A stretch of 64,000 bases of DNA. Source: Diphasiastrum complanatum (lineage: Eukaryota > Streptophyta > Lycopodiopsida > Lycopodiales > Lycopodiaceae). The stretch covers positions 51,095,325 through 51,159,324 of the forward strand of contig CM055106.1 in the NCBI GenBank assembly GCA_029204225.1. Direction: 5' to 3'. A program made the translations under genes and the position numbers. Below the pieces are notes generated by a model. That model had not been told where the DNA came from and made no database searches. It saw only the letters and a list, made by a program, of their open reading frames with translations. Below are positions 34,475 through 47,000 of this stretch, in pieces; within the stretch, counting starts at the first letter, position 1; every line of letters starts with the position of its first letter.

Positions 34475-36522
34475 AATGGCTTCAATCAGCAGCCTACAAT
34501 CCAAGATCTGTATAGTTCTGGATTCATCAGGATCTAACTTCCTAGCATGGAAGGTAAAGACTTCGTTGATACTAAAGGGTGAAGGATTATTCTCCTAGGT
34601 TGATGGCACCGAGGAGATGTCTACAACAACAAACAAGGAGCTATGCGAATGGAGGGAGGAGAATGACAAGGCAGTAGCCTTGCTATCATCATCCATTAAA
34701 GATAGCCTCACACTTGACCTGGCTATACTCTCCAAAGCAAAGGAGATGTGGGATACACTACTCACAAGATTTTAGATGAAATCACGCAGTCAGATAATGA
34801 TGCTTGAGGATCAGCTGACAAACCTGCAGTGAGATGGCAAAGACCTCACTTCTTTTGTTAGGAAGATGAAGGATCTATTCCTATCACTACACAATTCTAG
34901 AGCAAAAAATGTAGTGTCAACAGAGAAGCAACTCACTTATCTGTTAAGAGCCTTACCTAGATCCTTCCAGACAACCAGAACTCTGCTTGTAAAGGATCCT
35001 ACAATGACACTCAAAAAGGCAATTGTCGAGATTCGAGAGGAAGTCGAGGCTAGAGAGCACCTTGATTACAAAGATGCTTCTGAATAAGCCCTCTACAGCA
35101 ACAAAGAAAAGACAAAGAAACAATTCAAGCCTATGAGGGAGTTAGATTGCAAGCAGAAGAGACTAGCAAAGGCAAATGGAAGAACAAAGGAAGGTCGAAA
35201 CAGCAAGGTGGAGACAAGAAGACATGCGTGAGATGCAAACGCGAAGGACATTTTGTCCCAAGAAACAAATCAGCACAAAGCAGATAGGAGAACAATAATT
35301 GTTCGTCCTATGTCGAGGAGCCAGAGAGCTCAAAAATGGGCGAAGAAAGATCGAACAAAAATAATTCGACTGCCTACATCTATGCAGACATGTGTGCAGT
35401 GTCAATACCTGACACACAGAGTAATCCTAGATTCAAGAGCTACCTCACACTTCGTTACATTAAAACGAATCATGTCTGATTTTTGAAATGCAGATTCATC
35501 AAGATTCATTGTTCTTGGCGTGGATCCAAACACCAAGTGAATGGTATTGGTTCACTGTGGCTCAACACGAATAGCAGAGACAGATGACTCGAAGATGTTC
35601 TGTTTGTGCCTAAACTGTAGCAGGACTTGCTATCTGTAGCAAGAATAGCTGATGCAGGGATGCATGTGACATTCTCAAATGAAGCATGCAATGTTGTTGA
35701 TGCTAGTACCATTACCCTGATCACTCAAGGCAGAAAAAAAGACAATCTGTATCACCTAAATGTATATGAATTTAATGGCACTATACCAAGCAAGCCATCA
35801 TGGAGCAATCACAGGGGTGAGCATCTTGAATGCAACCAGTTCGACGACCTGTGATACATGTTTTAAGGGTAAGATCTCATGCACTCCATTTGTCAAGGAC
35901 TCCTATAGAATGACTAAGATTCTGGAGCTAGTACATTCTGACATTTGTGGGCCTTTCAATGTGATTTTAGTAGGAGGAATATTACATTACTTTTATTGAT
36001 GATTACAATAAATTTTTCAGAGTCTATTTTATTCACAATAAATCAGAAGCATTTGACAAATTCACAAAGTATGTGAATTGGGCAGAGAGATGCACTCGCA
36101 ATAAAGTGAAGCAGATCAGGACAGATCGAGGTGGAGAATACATCTCAAATCACTTCACTGACTTCTATAATGATTGTGGTATCATTCACAGAAGGAATGC
36201 ATCTTACACACCACAATACAACGGTGTTGAAAAAGAAAGAATAGGACTCTAATGGAAGTTGCCAGATGCATGATGGCCTACTCAAAAGCTCCAAGAGTAC
36301 TGTGGGCTGAAGCAATAGCTACATCTACTTACATTCAAAACAGGACAAGAAAGTCTGGTGTTCCTCACACGACACCACACGAATTATGGTGGGGTAGAAA
36401 ACCCAATCTGACTCACATTAGAATCTTTGGCTGTGCAGCTTATGCACATATTTTTGATAAGCTTCGCAAGAAGCTTGATGACAAAGCTGAATAGGGATAT
36501 CTGTAGGATATAACAATAATTC
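34475..36522 (+). pseudogene. Element K gag, protease and integrase
   Basis: Gag pieces LTLDLAILSKAKEMWDTLL and STEKQLTYLLRALPRSFQ precede a knuckle CVRCKREGHFVPRN (the fourth ligand Cys is Arg). Protease is VILDSRATSHF, where the Gly of DSGA is Arg. Integrase has LVHSDICGPF, IRTDRGGEYIS and PQYNGVEKE (Asp-Asp-Glu positions kept), then WAEAIATSTYIQNRTRKSG and RIFGCAAYAHI. Stops and frame changes are frequent (e.g. TAG near 34599 and 36492). Confidence 0.85.
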
Positions 36523-37354
36523 TGTGAAAAATGCAAAAATAAGCTTGGTAGAGGCCAAAAATCTTGTATATAGATAAACACACATGTGTCGAGCCTGTTC
36601 CCACGTCTGAAAATAGTGTACTTGTCATGTATCATAATCATATAGGTTGTACATATGATTTAATTCAAGTTCTAGTGGCTAAAAAGGCCAAAAACTAGTT
36701 TTCTAGACATATGACACATGGCATCAATCTATTGCTTTCATGAGCCACATCCTTTGGTTAGGTGTCACCTCCCATGTGTAGAGGACAGCTCACATGTGTG
36801 GAATAAGCTGAAGTAGACTAATTTTGACTTCTAGAATATTTTCAAGTAGATCTCCATATAGAAGGAAAATGGACCAAAAGTGCTCAAAAGAGAAGGTTTT
36901 GTCCAAGTGTCAGTTTTGCATGATGAATCATCATATGACAAAGCACCTTCACACATGTGGGATCAAAGGGATGATCAGTACCATGAGCTCTCACTTATTG
37001 TATAAATAGAGCCACATTTGGCCATAATCAATGTGAGACACCAATCTTGGTTTTGGAAGCAATTTTGAGTGATTCTCTCCATTTGTCTATATTTGTTTTG
37101 ATTGTTTTGAGGTTCTATCAATGTGTACTTGATTTTCAGGTTGGAGTCCGTACTCAAACAGTGTTTCACATGTGTGAAACCAGAAAGTACACTTACCTTT
37201 AATTAATGATTGTTCTTGTTAGGATTTTGTGTCTAGAATTGATCTAGATTGATCTTAATCTGAAGTAGATTGATAGATCAAGTAATCTGACAACCAATCC
37301 CTCTTGAGGATCAGATTAGGATCCACTCTTGGTCCTTTTTGTACTTTTTGCACA
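36523..37354 (+). repeat. 5' LTR of nested element A
   Basis: 832 bp, TGTGAAAAATGC...TTTTTGCACA. Contains the near-palindrome GTTTCACATGTGTGAAAC (37163-37180) and several ACACATGTG motifs. Differs from the 3' LTR by a small indel (near 36770) and scattered substitutions. Confidence 0.93.
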
Positions 37355-37366
37355 TGGTATCAGAGC
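37355..37366 (+). promoter_or_regulatory. Primer binding site, initiator-Met tRNA
   Basis: TGGTATCAGAGC, exact, abutting the 5' LTR of the nested element. Confidence 0.95.
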
Positions 37367-38995
37367 CTAATACAAGAGCTTTTGTTGAAATTGATAGGGT
37401 TAATCCAAATCAAAGCCAAAATTAGTAGTTTTTTTGGAAACTAGTCAAATCTTGGGTAACAAGTTGGATTTGATAGATATTCTCAAAATTTTTGGACCAG
37501 AACTTGTTGTTGGCTGTAGGAACCCTTTTCACACATGTGAGGCCGTACAGCTCCGGTTTTGGCTAAGAAAACTCTACAATTTGACTCACACACCCAATTT
37601 GAGAGATTTTTGGTGCAAAATCAAGCATTTTCTATAGAAAATCTAATCCCTTGATTAGTTCTTGGATTAGATCAGCCAAGAAATTAAATTTGAAGCTTGA
37701 ATTAGGTGCATTAATTGATTATCTCTTATTTTTTGAGTGCATGTTGAAGTTGAGAGAGATTTTGCTAAAAATCATAGATTAAGGAGTGATATGCAAGGTG
37801 AGAGGTTGAAATCCATTGTACCATCACTCTAGATTTGTTCAAGAGTGATAGATCGAAGTTTAGAAGCATCAATTTGCTAGAAAACATCCTTGGATCTATC
37901 CTCCAAGTGAAACCTTTGAGAGTTTCTAGTGCATATAGAGCATCTATGCAAATCTTTTGTAGAATTTGACATAGATTGGCTTAAATTGAGAGTTCTAGAA
38001 AAGAGATTGAGATCCAAGTCACATTATTCAATCCTACTCAATTTGTTTGAGTGTTTGTGAGGTTTGAAAAGAGTCATTAAGGTGTCTATGACAAATGTGT
38101 AGAGAGAGATCCAATTTTCTAAGAGTTCCTTCCTTTGGAGAGGGCAAGATCTAGAAGCTCATTATGTGTTGTTATTGGTGAAAAATTTGTCTTCTCCTAT
38201 GTGATCAAATCTTTCTAAGTGGCATTAGCCCTTTGAAGCACAATATCTTAGTGAGAAAAATCAAAACTTTTGATTTTGAATTTCATTCCAAGTCGGTAGA
38301 GTAATTGGTGGAATCCAATAGGAGTGATTGAATTCAATTTGTTGAGCAAAAATTTACATAGTATGTATGAAACTCAAATAAGTTTTATTCAACTTTCTTT
38401 GTGAGAGTGTGAGGGTCAATTTGTGATCCCATTGGATGTCTAGAATGAGGAAGAGTCCATATTTGAGTATTCATGCATGGTTGAGATCTTTGTGAATCTC
38501 TAGTTGTCTAAATTTTTAAGCTTTGTGAAAAATTGGTGGTATAGTTTGTTGTCAAATCAGATCAAATTCATTCTAAATCTCAAGTGTGAGATTATTTGGG
38601 TCAAGAGTGAGTCCAAAAGAAGTGATTAAGTTTGATTTTCATGTATTTGACACAAAACCCATCTTTTGTTCAAGAATCTCAAGTGAACTAGTCAAGTGAA
38701 AAGGAAAATCTAGGTGTCAAATCTTTTTCATATCCATTTCAACTTTCAAAAGAAAGAATAATTGGTATTTGATGAGTTCAATAGGAGATTGGATCTGATT
38801 TCTTTTGTGATTTGATTCAAAGATTGTGTGCTTTTGTCTTAGTGATCAAAGCAAAGTTTCCAAGTGACTAGTCATTAGTGTGAAGATTGATTCTTAGGTT
38901 TGTGAGCTAGATCTTTTGTAGATCATTCTAGATTATTGAAGATTTTCAAATCTAGTCTCTTGAAAGTCACAAATTACATTTGTAGAATCATATCA

Positions 38996-40260
38996 CAGGT
39001 TTTTATTCACATGGCATCAATAGGTGGCATCCTATTGAAGGAAAGAAAGGATCCTGAGTGCAACCTTTGTGGCAAGGGAGAATATTTTTTCTCAAGATGC
39101 TACAGAAAGAAGACTAGTCCATCCAAGGAAACCAAAGCAAGGGGGCCGAGGTGAAGGATGGAGCTTCAAGTTCGAAATGCAAATACAAGAAGGACAAGTC
39201 CAAGGAAAGGTGTTTCCTTTGTGGAAAGGTGAATGAGGCTTGGAGTCTCATAAGGACTTGCAAGATTTGTCTTCAAGAGTCCATCACAACACATGTCAAA
39301 TCTTTTGAAATTTTTCATTTGGAAGTACATTGTTTGGTTCAAGATGCAAAGATAGATGTCACTTTCATGAAAGTAACCTGGATTTATTTATGTCCTTGGA
39401 AAGTATTTTGCTTGGAACTTTAGATAAGTTCAAACTTATTGTTATGATCCAAGAGATATCAATCAAGAATAAGGAGCATCAATCACAAAATGAAAATAGT
39501 TTCATTTATGCTCTCATGTCAACTTATGAAGATCTATTTTGCTTTGGAAGGATTTTTGTATCTCAAAGGTGGCTTAAGGCAATGCCAGTTGAGTGTGATG
39601 CCTTAAAAGGTAGCAAAGTATGTTTTCCTTGTAAGCTTACATTAGTTATGAAGTGAAGGAAATGGAAATATCTTCATAATGTAGGATCTTTTGGTTTCAA
39701 TAAGATCATGAATGATGTGTTCATTCAAAAAGATGAAAATTGTATGTTTTCAATCCTAAAGGCAAGTTGTAAACTTCTTATGAGAATAAGTGAAGCATCC
39801 AAAGTGGACACTTATATCCATAAGCAAGTAGTTAGCCTTATTGAGATGGAGATACCTTTTGATTCCAATACTGGAAAAATCATGCCAAGTTGTGGTGATT
39901 TTTGGACTTGTGTTTCTAGCATAAGTAATCTTGATAATCATAGGAAGTGCATATTGAATGGTCATACTTGTTGTGATCATTATGAGACATGGAGGTCTCG
40001 GATTTCCATCACGAAGGAGCATCATGAAGAGGATCTTAAGGAGTCATCTCAAGGTTCAAGTGTGCCAAGGATTGAGGAGAGACCTTCTCAAGTTGTGATT
40101 CCAAAAAGAAACTCAACACTATCATGGATATGGTGATTTCAGATCAACAGCAAGCTCATTGGCTGATCTTCACACCTTTTGAACCAGCAAAGACCAATTC
40201 AGCCCATGGAGTCCAGTTCAAGATCATCATGTTTTCCATCAAGCTAGATTTACCAAGCTA
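38996..40260 (+). pseudogene. Gag-like relic and unidentified ORFs of nested element A
   Basis: The interior starts with ~1.6 kb of leader lacking ORFs. From ATG 39009 (MASIGGILLKERKDPE) a short frame reaches CNLCGKGEYFFSRC, a Copia-type knuckle whose His is Tyr. A second degraded knuckle is RCFLCGKVNEAW. ORFs 39330-39656 and 39708-40136 (e.g. HKQVVSLIEMEIPFDSNTGK, NLDNHRKCILNGHTCCDHYE) match no domain I know and may be sequence captured from elsewhere. GAGGAG at 40268-40273 is a short purine tract before the 3' LTR. Confidence 0.5.
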
Positions 40261-40273
40261 GATTTTTGAGGAG

Positions 40274-41091
40274 TGTGAAAAATGCAAAAATAAGCTTGGT
40301 AGAGGCCAAAAATCTTGTATATAGATAAACACATATGTGTGGAGCCTGTTTCCACGTGTGAAAATAGTGTACTTGTCATGTACCATAATCATATAGGTTG
40401 TACATATGATTTAATTCAAGTTCTAGTGGCTAAAAAGGCCATAAACTAGTTTTCTAGACATATGACACATGGCATCAATCTATTGCTTGCATGAGCCACA
40501 TCCTTTGGTTATGTGTAGAGGACAGCTCACATGTGTGGAATAAGCTGAAGTAGACGAATTTTGACTTCTAGAAGATTTTCAAGTAGATCTCCATATAGAA
40601 GGAAAATGGACCAAAAGTGCTCAAAAGAGAAGGTTTTGTCCAAGTGTCAGTTTTGCATGATGAATCATCATATGACAAAGCACCTTCACACATGTGGGAT
40701 CAAAGGGATGATCAGTACCATGAGCTCCCACTTATTGTATATATAGAGCCACATTTGGCCATAATCAATGTGAGACACCAATCTTGGTTTTGGAAGCAAT
40801 TTTGAGTGATTCTCTCCATTTGTCTACATTTGTTTTGATTGTTTTGAGGTTCTATCAATGTGTACTTGATTTTCAGGTTGGAGTCCGTACTCAGACAGTG
40901 TTTCACACGTGTGAAACCAGAAAGTACACCTACCTTCAATTAATGATTGTTCTTGTTAGGATTTTGTGTCTAGAATTGATCTAGATTGATCTTAATCTGA
41001 AGTAGATTGATATATCAAGTAATCTGACAACCAATCCCTCTTGAGGATCAGATTAGGATCCACTCTTGGTCCTTTTTGTACTTTTTGCACA
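40274..41091 (+). repeat. 3' LTR of nested element A
   Basis: 818 bp, TGTGAAAAATGC...TTTTTGCACA, followed by target duplication AATTC. Contains the perfect palindrome GTTTCACACGTGTGAAAC at 40900-40917. Confidence 0.93.
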
Positions 41092-41096
41092 AATTC

Positions 41097-42068
41097 GTCA
41101 TACTATAGAGTCTACAAGCCAGAGACAAACATTGTGAAGACAGTTAGAGACGTCAAGTTTGATGAGAGCAGAACGATGGATCATCCTATCAGCTATATGA
41201 TCTTCCAACTGTGACAAAGGAAGTAGATGACGAACATGAACACGAAGATTTTCGAGTTGCTTCGCATTTCGAGTGACAAATCAAACGAAGAAAATTTTGA
41301 GAGGCAACCTTCTACTATAGTACCTGTGAACCGAGATGGTTTCGGACCTAGCACAGTAGACAAAGACAAAGGCATTGCAGTTCTAGGAGGATCTCCTAGA
41401 AGGTTGACAAGACAACGAAGAGTGCCAACAAGCAGACAGCTCTGCTTCTACATCAAAAGAGTTCTATGGATTCAGTGGCGAACCACAGACATTCGAGGAG
41501 GCAATTGAATGTCCAGAGAAGGACAAATGGATCCAAGCCATGAATGAGGAGATGGAATCCATGAGGAAGATCCAGGTATGGACATTGTAGCCATTACCAG
41601 ATAAGCGAAAGACTATAAAATGCAAATGGGTATACAAGCTAACATATGGACCAGATGGAGATGTCTCAAAGTATAAGGCAAGACTTGTAGCGAAGGGATT
41701 CTCTCAGGGATATGGTATTGACTATTATGAGACCTTCTCTTCCTGTCATGAAACATTTGTCCCTACGTGGGCATCCCTTAAGGACAATTGTAAAAGTGTC
41801 TCAGGAGGATGCACCATTGCATCAGGAGCAACAATTCTCTTGGTCAACAAGAAGCAGACCATTGTGGCTCAGTCATCCTGCGAAGCAGAGTATGTTGTAG
41901 TAGCAAAGATGGCCAACGAAATAATTTGGCTCAAACAGCTCCTTGACGAACTGGGCGAAACGAGGAATGCACCTCTGGTTTTGCAGATGGACAACACACT
42001 TGCAATACATCTGACAAAAGACCCTATGTTACACTCAAGGACAAAACACATTGCGATCAAGTACCAAT
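41097..42068 (+). pseudogene. Element K RT N-terminus and RNase H, RT core deleted
   Basis: Resumes with YYRVYKPETNIVKTVRDVKF, then the linker and ECPEKDKWIQAMNEEMESM, KCKWVYKLTYGPDGD, KARLVAKGFSQG, YYETFS. At about 41750 the sequence jumps from the start of the RT palm to RNase H (KSVSGGCTIASGA, AQSSCEAEYVVVAKMANEII, LVLQMDNTLAIHLTKDP). The YVDD region is missing. Ends at KHIAIKYQ, 42067. Confidence 0.85.
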
Positions 42069-42265
42069 GAAAATTTGTCTACTACAATTTGTGTATCTGA
42101 TTCACTTGTTTATATAATTCCACACATTGGTTTGATTTTGTTGAATGCTATATTAATCTGTTAACGTAGATCAGCAGTGTCTGTCTACACTCTGAAGGAT
42201 TGTAGGAATGATATAGCCAACAGTGACCAACAATCATATTTGAATTCCTGACGAACTGATTTTTT

Positions 42266-42598
42266 GTTCGCAAATGCTTTTGTTTCGTGTTTCACTTCGT
42301 TTCGCTTCGCGATCACTTGGCTATAAGCGTAAATCAATTTCAGAGCTCACTTAAGTTTCATTTCATTTCGCTTCATTTTGTCTTGTTTTGTTTCATCTCG
42401 TCTTGTCTCGTTATAGAGCCTGATTGATCTTTTTGCGAATGCTTGCGCTTTGTTTCATTTTGTTTCATTTCGCGATCTCTATGCTTCCAGTATGAATCAA
42501 TGTCAGAGCTCGTTTAAGTTTTGCTTCGCTTTGTTTCGTTTCGTTTTCGTCTAGATTTCGTCTCGTTTCATTTCGTTGTGTTACAGGGCCTGATTGAT
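42266..42598 (+). repeat. Tandem duplication of a TTTCG-rich ~165-bp unit
   Basis: Two direct copies (about 42266-42430 and 42431-42598) share GCGAATGCTT, TTTCGCGATC, CAGAGCTC...TTAAGTTT and GCCTGATTGATC, with local TTCGTTTCG repeats. Lies just downstream of the element K LTR region. Confidence 0.75.
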
Positions 42599-42689
42599 CC
42601 AACACGAATTATTCTAGAACAAAAATAATTCGAGTTTCATGAATCGTTCGAGACCTGTTATCAATTTGTCACCAGAGTTCTAGCTGGAA

Positions 42690-44933
42690 TTTGCATTTTC
42701 TAAGCACATTTTATGCAGCACCCAGCCCACCCTTAAATTGGCTACACACGTTATTAGATAGTAAGCAATAGGTAATTATACCCATCTTAAGAATCGTCGA
42801 AAATATTTGATATAAGCTAGTTTTTGTAAGGCCGAGCAAAAAATGCTGGTCCATGTAGAAGTAGATTCCAGCTCGCCTAAATGTGGCTAGTAGAAAATTT
42901 TAAGACGTTAGAATTGGCCCGGAAGTAAAAATGCCAGTAATGCCGAGCATAATTTTGATGTAATTATCAATATTTTGACTAATAGAAGAATCTCTTTGTA
43001 TTTCAGGGATGGCCAGTCTTGGTCCAAGATTGCTCTAGCTTGTCACATGAGTAACGTCGACAACTTGAAAAACCGAAATTGCATCACTTGAACTATCAAC
43101 AAAAAAAAGGCCAAAAGAATCGACATAGCAATTATACGAATATTGGAATCAAAAATGAAAATCGGGCACTCAAATATGAGAATTGGAATCAGACACGACA
43201 AGAGTGGGGAATCATGAATTTGCGACATGGAAATTCAGTGTTACGATGATTATTGGCAAAAAAGACCGACAAATGGAAATGTGAAGTCAAGGCCAACTAG
43301 CCCCCCCCCCCCCCCCCACCCCTCCCCCCCCCTCCCCCAGCCCCAACCTTAGCAAGCATAAAGTTTTTGTGAGACTTGAGAAAATCCATGAGAACTTCAC
43401 TTTTTGCGAAGTGGCAAAGAACCAGTTGCTAAGTACTACAATTATGTCTTGATAGCCCTGCATAGCCCTTCAACATTAGGCACATGGGCTAGTGTACGAA
43501 AGTGTCATCTTTTTAATGGTTGACATAATGGGTAATCAATGACAAAAACCAACTTTTTGCAAATGTCAAAAATTCAGTGGTGAGCACAGAGGCCATCATC
43601 TAAAGACAAAAGTGGAAAAGGAGCTCATGATGAGAGAAGGAAAAGGTGACTTGAAAGGGGCCATCACACAGCAGGTAGGGTACAATGAGTACATGAAGTG
43701 AAAGGCACCATCGGAAGGGTGAATAAATGTCAAAATGAAGGGAAACTTTTTTTCCACCCCTATAAAAAGAGGTGAAAGAAATGTGTAAGTACTGGTTTGT
43801 TCCTTTTGAAAGCTCTATAGTGTCTCTCTCCCATCTTCTATCCTCCCATCTCCCTCATTGTCTTCTATGTTCCTTCATGCTCTGCTACACTCACTTCATG
43901 CTCTTGAATCATCTCTTGTTGCTCTCCTCTTGAGAAATTGAGTATCCCCACTTTTTCCTTGACTATGGAGTGAGTTAACAATGGAAGCATTATGGTGGAG
44001 ACTTTGTAAGTTGTATATTGCTTTGGGATGTCTTTACTTAGAAAGAATGTTGATTGGAGGAAGTTTGTAGAATGTGAGTGTTTTTGTTACTTTTGAGAGT
44101 GGTTTCATGAGAGAAGAAAAATCAGGCTCCTATCCCTCCTCAGGGACCCATCTTGTTTAAGAGTGTGTTGTGGAGTCCCTTCATTGAGCAAGAAAGGAGT
44201 GTAATGCAAGTGAGGTACCATCCTTGAGCAATGGCATTTTGGGTGAAGACATTTTGTGAAGAACAATGCAAGGGGCATCATTCTGAGAATTAGTTATGGG
44301 TGTTGAGCTTACAATTTAAGATCCTTTTTTTTTGGAAACATGCTTCAAGATATCCATATTGTTGGAACTATCTATGGCCTTGTAACCTTGGATCAGAACC
44401 TTTGCAAATTCTCTAGCTACAATTTGGCCAAACTTTGTTTGAAATTCGACTGTTCTGAATTTCAAGTAGGATGTGAGAGTGACAATCTACTGTTAAGTTT
44501 TCTGCCATAGGGCATGTGCACTACAGCCTAATACTTTATGGTCTGGATCCTAAGCTTTGCCAATTCCTCAACTGTAGGTTGGCTAAGTTCCTTCTAATTC
44601 TCAAATAGGAGGTGACAATGATTGAAATCTGTACTAAGACTATGTATAGTCTGTCCAATAGATCTTTGAATGCTCGCCCATCTTTTGTTTCAACCAGCAT
44701 GTGGGAGGAAGTGTGTGCCATTAAGAATCTGCCTCAGATTACAGAAGCAAAGAAGAGAGCATTACATCATGAGATCCCTGAGGATACGAAGCACATGCGC
44801 TGTCTGTGTAGCACTAGAAGAGCGACGGGCCTGGAAAGAACAGTAAGAAATAGTCACAGAAATAGAGATACCAAGCAACAATGCAATAGACCTCACTTTG
44901 GCCACTTTGGCCCCAGCTTCACCACAACCACAA
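42690..44933. other. Unassigned region with C-rich tract
   Basis: No confident gene. 43301-43339 is C17 followed by C-rich sequence. CTATAAAAAGAGG at about 43759-43771 could be a TATA box but no ORF follows at a suitable distance. 44612-45004 holds a 130-codon ORF (ITEAKKRALHHEIPEDTKHM) with weak coding character and no recognised domain. Confidence 0.5.
43301..43339. repeat. Poly-C tract
   Basis: C17 at 43301-43317, then CCCCTCCCCCCCCTCCCCC with single interruptions. Confidence 0.97.
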
Positions 44934-45310
44934 CCACAGGTTTTTATTTTTTATTTTTTAATTTGGATGCCCGGGTGCCACATGTCCGGGCAACCAAAAC
45001 TTAACCCATAAGCATTCTTATGGGATTATTGAGAGAAAATATATAGACAAACTGTACCTTCTCCTTTGAAAGCATGCCTGGGTGTGGAGGTGCCCGGCGT
45101 TGCCTGCTCTGTGCTCGGTGCCATTCATTGGCAGCCTGGCGCCCGGCGCCACCCGCATTGCCTGGCACCATAGCCAGGATGCTCGGGACCGCACCCGTTA
45201 GGAGCGCCCACGAAAATCAGCCGCAACCGTTCATTTTGGCGGGCATCGGGGCCATGTGGCGCCTAAACATTGGGCTGGGGCCAAAACCCAAGGCTACATT
45301 GGGCTAGGTT
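44934..45310. other. GC-rich patch in AT-rich surroundings
   Basis: From GCCCGGGTGCCACATG through GGCGCCCGGCGCCACC to about 45300 the base composition is clearly richer in G+C than the neighbours. A smaller GC-rich stretch is at 45755-45855. A 77-codon plus ORF (45074-45307) is Ala/Pro-rich and probably compositional. Origin unknown. Confidence 0.6.
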
Positions 45311-47000
45311 ATTCCGTTACAATGTACTTGTGTTTTTTGCCTAAGGTTCATTAGTAGATATGGTTGTCTCAGTTGTTGTTTGGTGTTAGTATCAATAATG
45401 GAATAGATGATTGATCTTAGTTCAAACAAAATCAAGTCTCGACTATATGGCATTATCTAAAGATCTAACATTCAATAGCATGTAGAGCTGGGTGTGGATA
45501 AACTTTCGTATGTGATTTTGGGATGCTAACCATTTAGCTTAATAGTATGGAAAAACAAAAAAAAGAGTTTCCAGCAAGTGTGTAGGTGGTTTACTTAAAG
45601 TTTGGTGTTTGTAAGTTGACAAATTCTAGTACTAGCATGCAATCTCTGTTGTGTCAGCTGAATGTATATTGAAACACAGAGGCAACTTAACACTCGATGA
45701 GGGTGAAATGGACCTCTTGAGTTAGGAATTGGGAAAATTATTACTGTACTATTTAGAGCAACCTGCCCAGGCCACTCATTGAAACACACAGACCTTGGGA
45801 GGCAAGCACCCGGACACCTAGCAACCAAGGTGCCGCCCCCCTGAGCACGGTGATGAAAATAGCCGAACTTGCAATATCAACTAAATTCAAGTCTAATGTG
45901 CTGAAAATCGCTTATGTCATGAATAGACACGTCTTATTGGGAAACTGGAATTTTATATCGCCACTGAGATAGCATATCGCTGGACTTAGAAGAACTATGA
46001 ATTGAAGTGCAAACCCATACATCAGTAAGATGCACATGACCTACTGTTCTGACCATCGAGGACCTTACGCAAGCCTAGTAACATTAGAGATCACCCATGA
46101 GACAAAGTCGGTGATAAGAATACTTCTTTCCACCTGATGATGCTTGGTAATTATGTATCTTGAACAATGCCTCCACATCGTAATCCTAAGTTTGTATTGA
46201 CCTGTTGAGAAAAACCCAGGCACTTTTATGGACATACCTTTGACATAAAGGCCGAACGACATTACATTGGTCCCAAACCACGACATTTTGGCATAAGGGA
46301 GCATATGACTCATCTCTTAGTGGGAGAGTACATCTGACTATGTCTTTATGAAACTACCCCCTAATGAAGCCTAGGTGATACTGGCTTCAAGTATACGGTC
46401 ATGAACCTCCGAGACGGCCTTTAGTCGAGAATATCTATAGGAAGTCCAGGATATCAGAGGGATAAAAGACCAATCAACCGATACCAAAGGGACTATGCGA
46501 ATGAAATTAGATTGCATAGAGATAGTTTTGAACGAAACCAAAGATGAGGAGGCCTATAAAGGATGGAAAAAAGCTCTTCAAGTGAATGAATCACATATGT
46601 TATCGACCTGAAATCTATCATGTCTGGAAGTTGAATTGCAAAGAAGAATTATCGAGCTTTACGAAGGGGATATGGCACATAGAGTCTAGTGGACTAGGAG
46701 AGAGTATTATCTTGAACCAATTCTACTAAGGAAGAAATTATGTGTATCAGGATGTTTAGTGTGCCAATACAGAAGTAGACCTCAACCCACAAACCAGATA
46801 GAAGTTCTTGACCTTGGCAGAGATCTTATGTGAAGTCAGACCTCCTCTGCAACATGCCTTTGGCAATGAGAATATTTTTCCAGTTCACTTCAAAGGTATT
46901 AACAATGACTTTAATGCAGAAGGAATATTTAAGAAGTTCTGATGACACTATAGCAACATCTTGACAATGTGAGCCATCTACCTGATCTGATACCAAAAGT
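45311..47000. other. Unassigned, decayed sequence
   Basis: No ORF above ~85 codons with credible coding character. 46060-46990 contains short plus-strand stretches (e.g. ETKDEEAYKGWKKALQVNE, VELQRRIIELYEGDMAHRV) separated by stops, which suggest a decayed coding region leading into the ORFs at 47001. Confidence 0.45.

Larger units (their letters stand above)
36523..41091 (+). mobile_element. Complete gag-only LTR retrotransposon nested in element K
   Basis: LTRs 36523-37354 and 40274-41091, PBS at 37355, and identical 5-bp flanks AATTC (36518-36522 and 41092-41096). Removing it with one AATTC restores the host Copia frame. The 2.9-kb interior has a long leader and a short gag-like relic, with no RT or integrase, so it was mobilised in trans. 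A third LTR of this family is at 60791-61622. Confidence 0.93.
34475..42240 (+). mobile_element. Copia retrotransposon (element K), split by a nested element
   Basis: Gag starts at ATG 34475 (MASISSLQSKICIVLDSSGS), followed by knuckle, protease and integrase to 36522. The element resumes at 41097 with the integrase-RT linker, the N-terminal RT, an internal deletion, and RNase H to 42068. 42069-42240 looks like LTR, aligning with 10040-10160. It is the same family as the fragment at 208-716. Confidence 0.8.
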
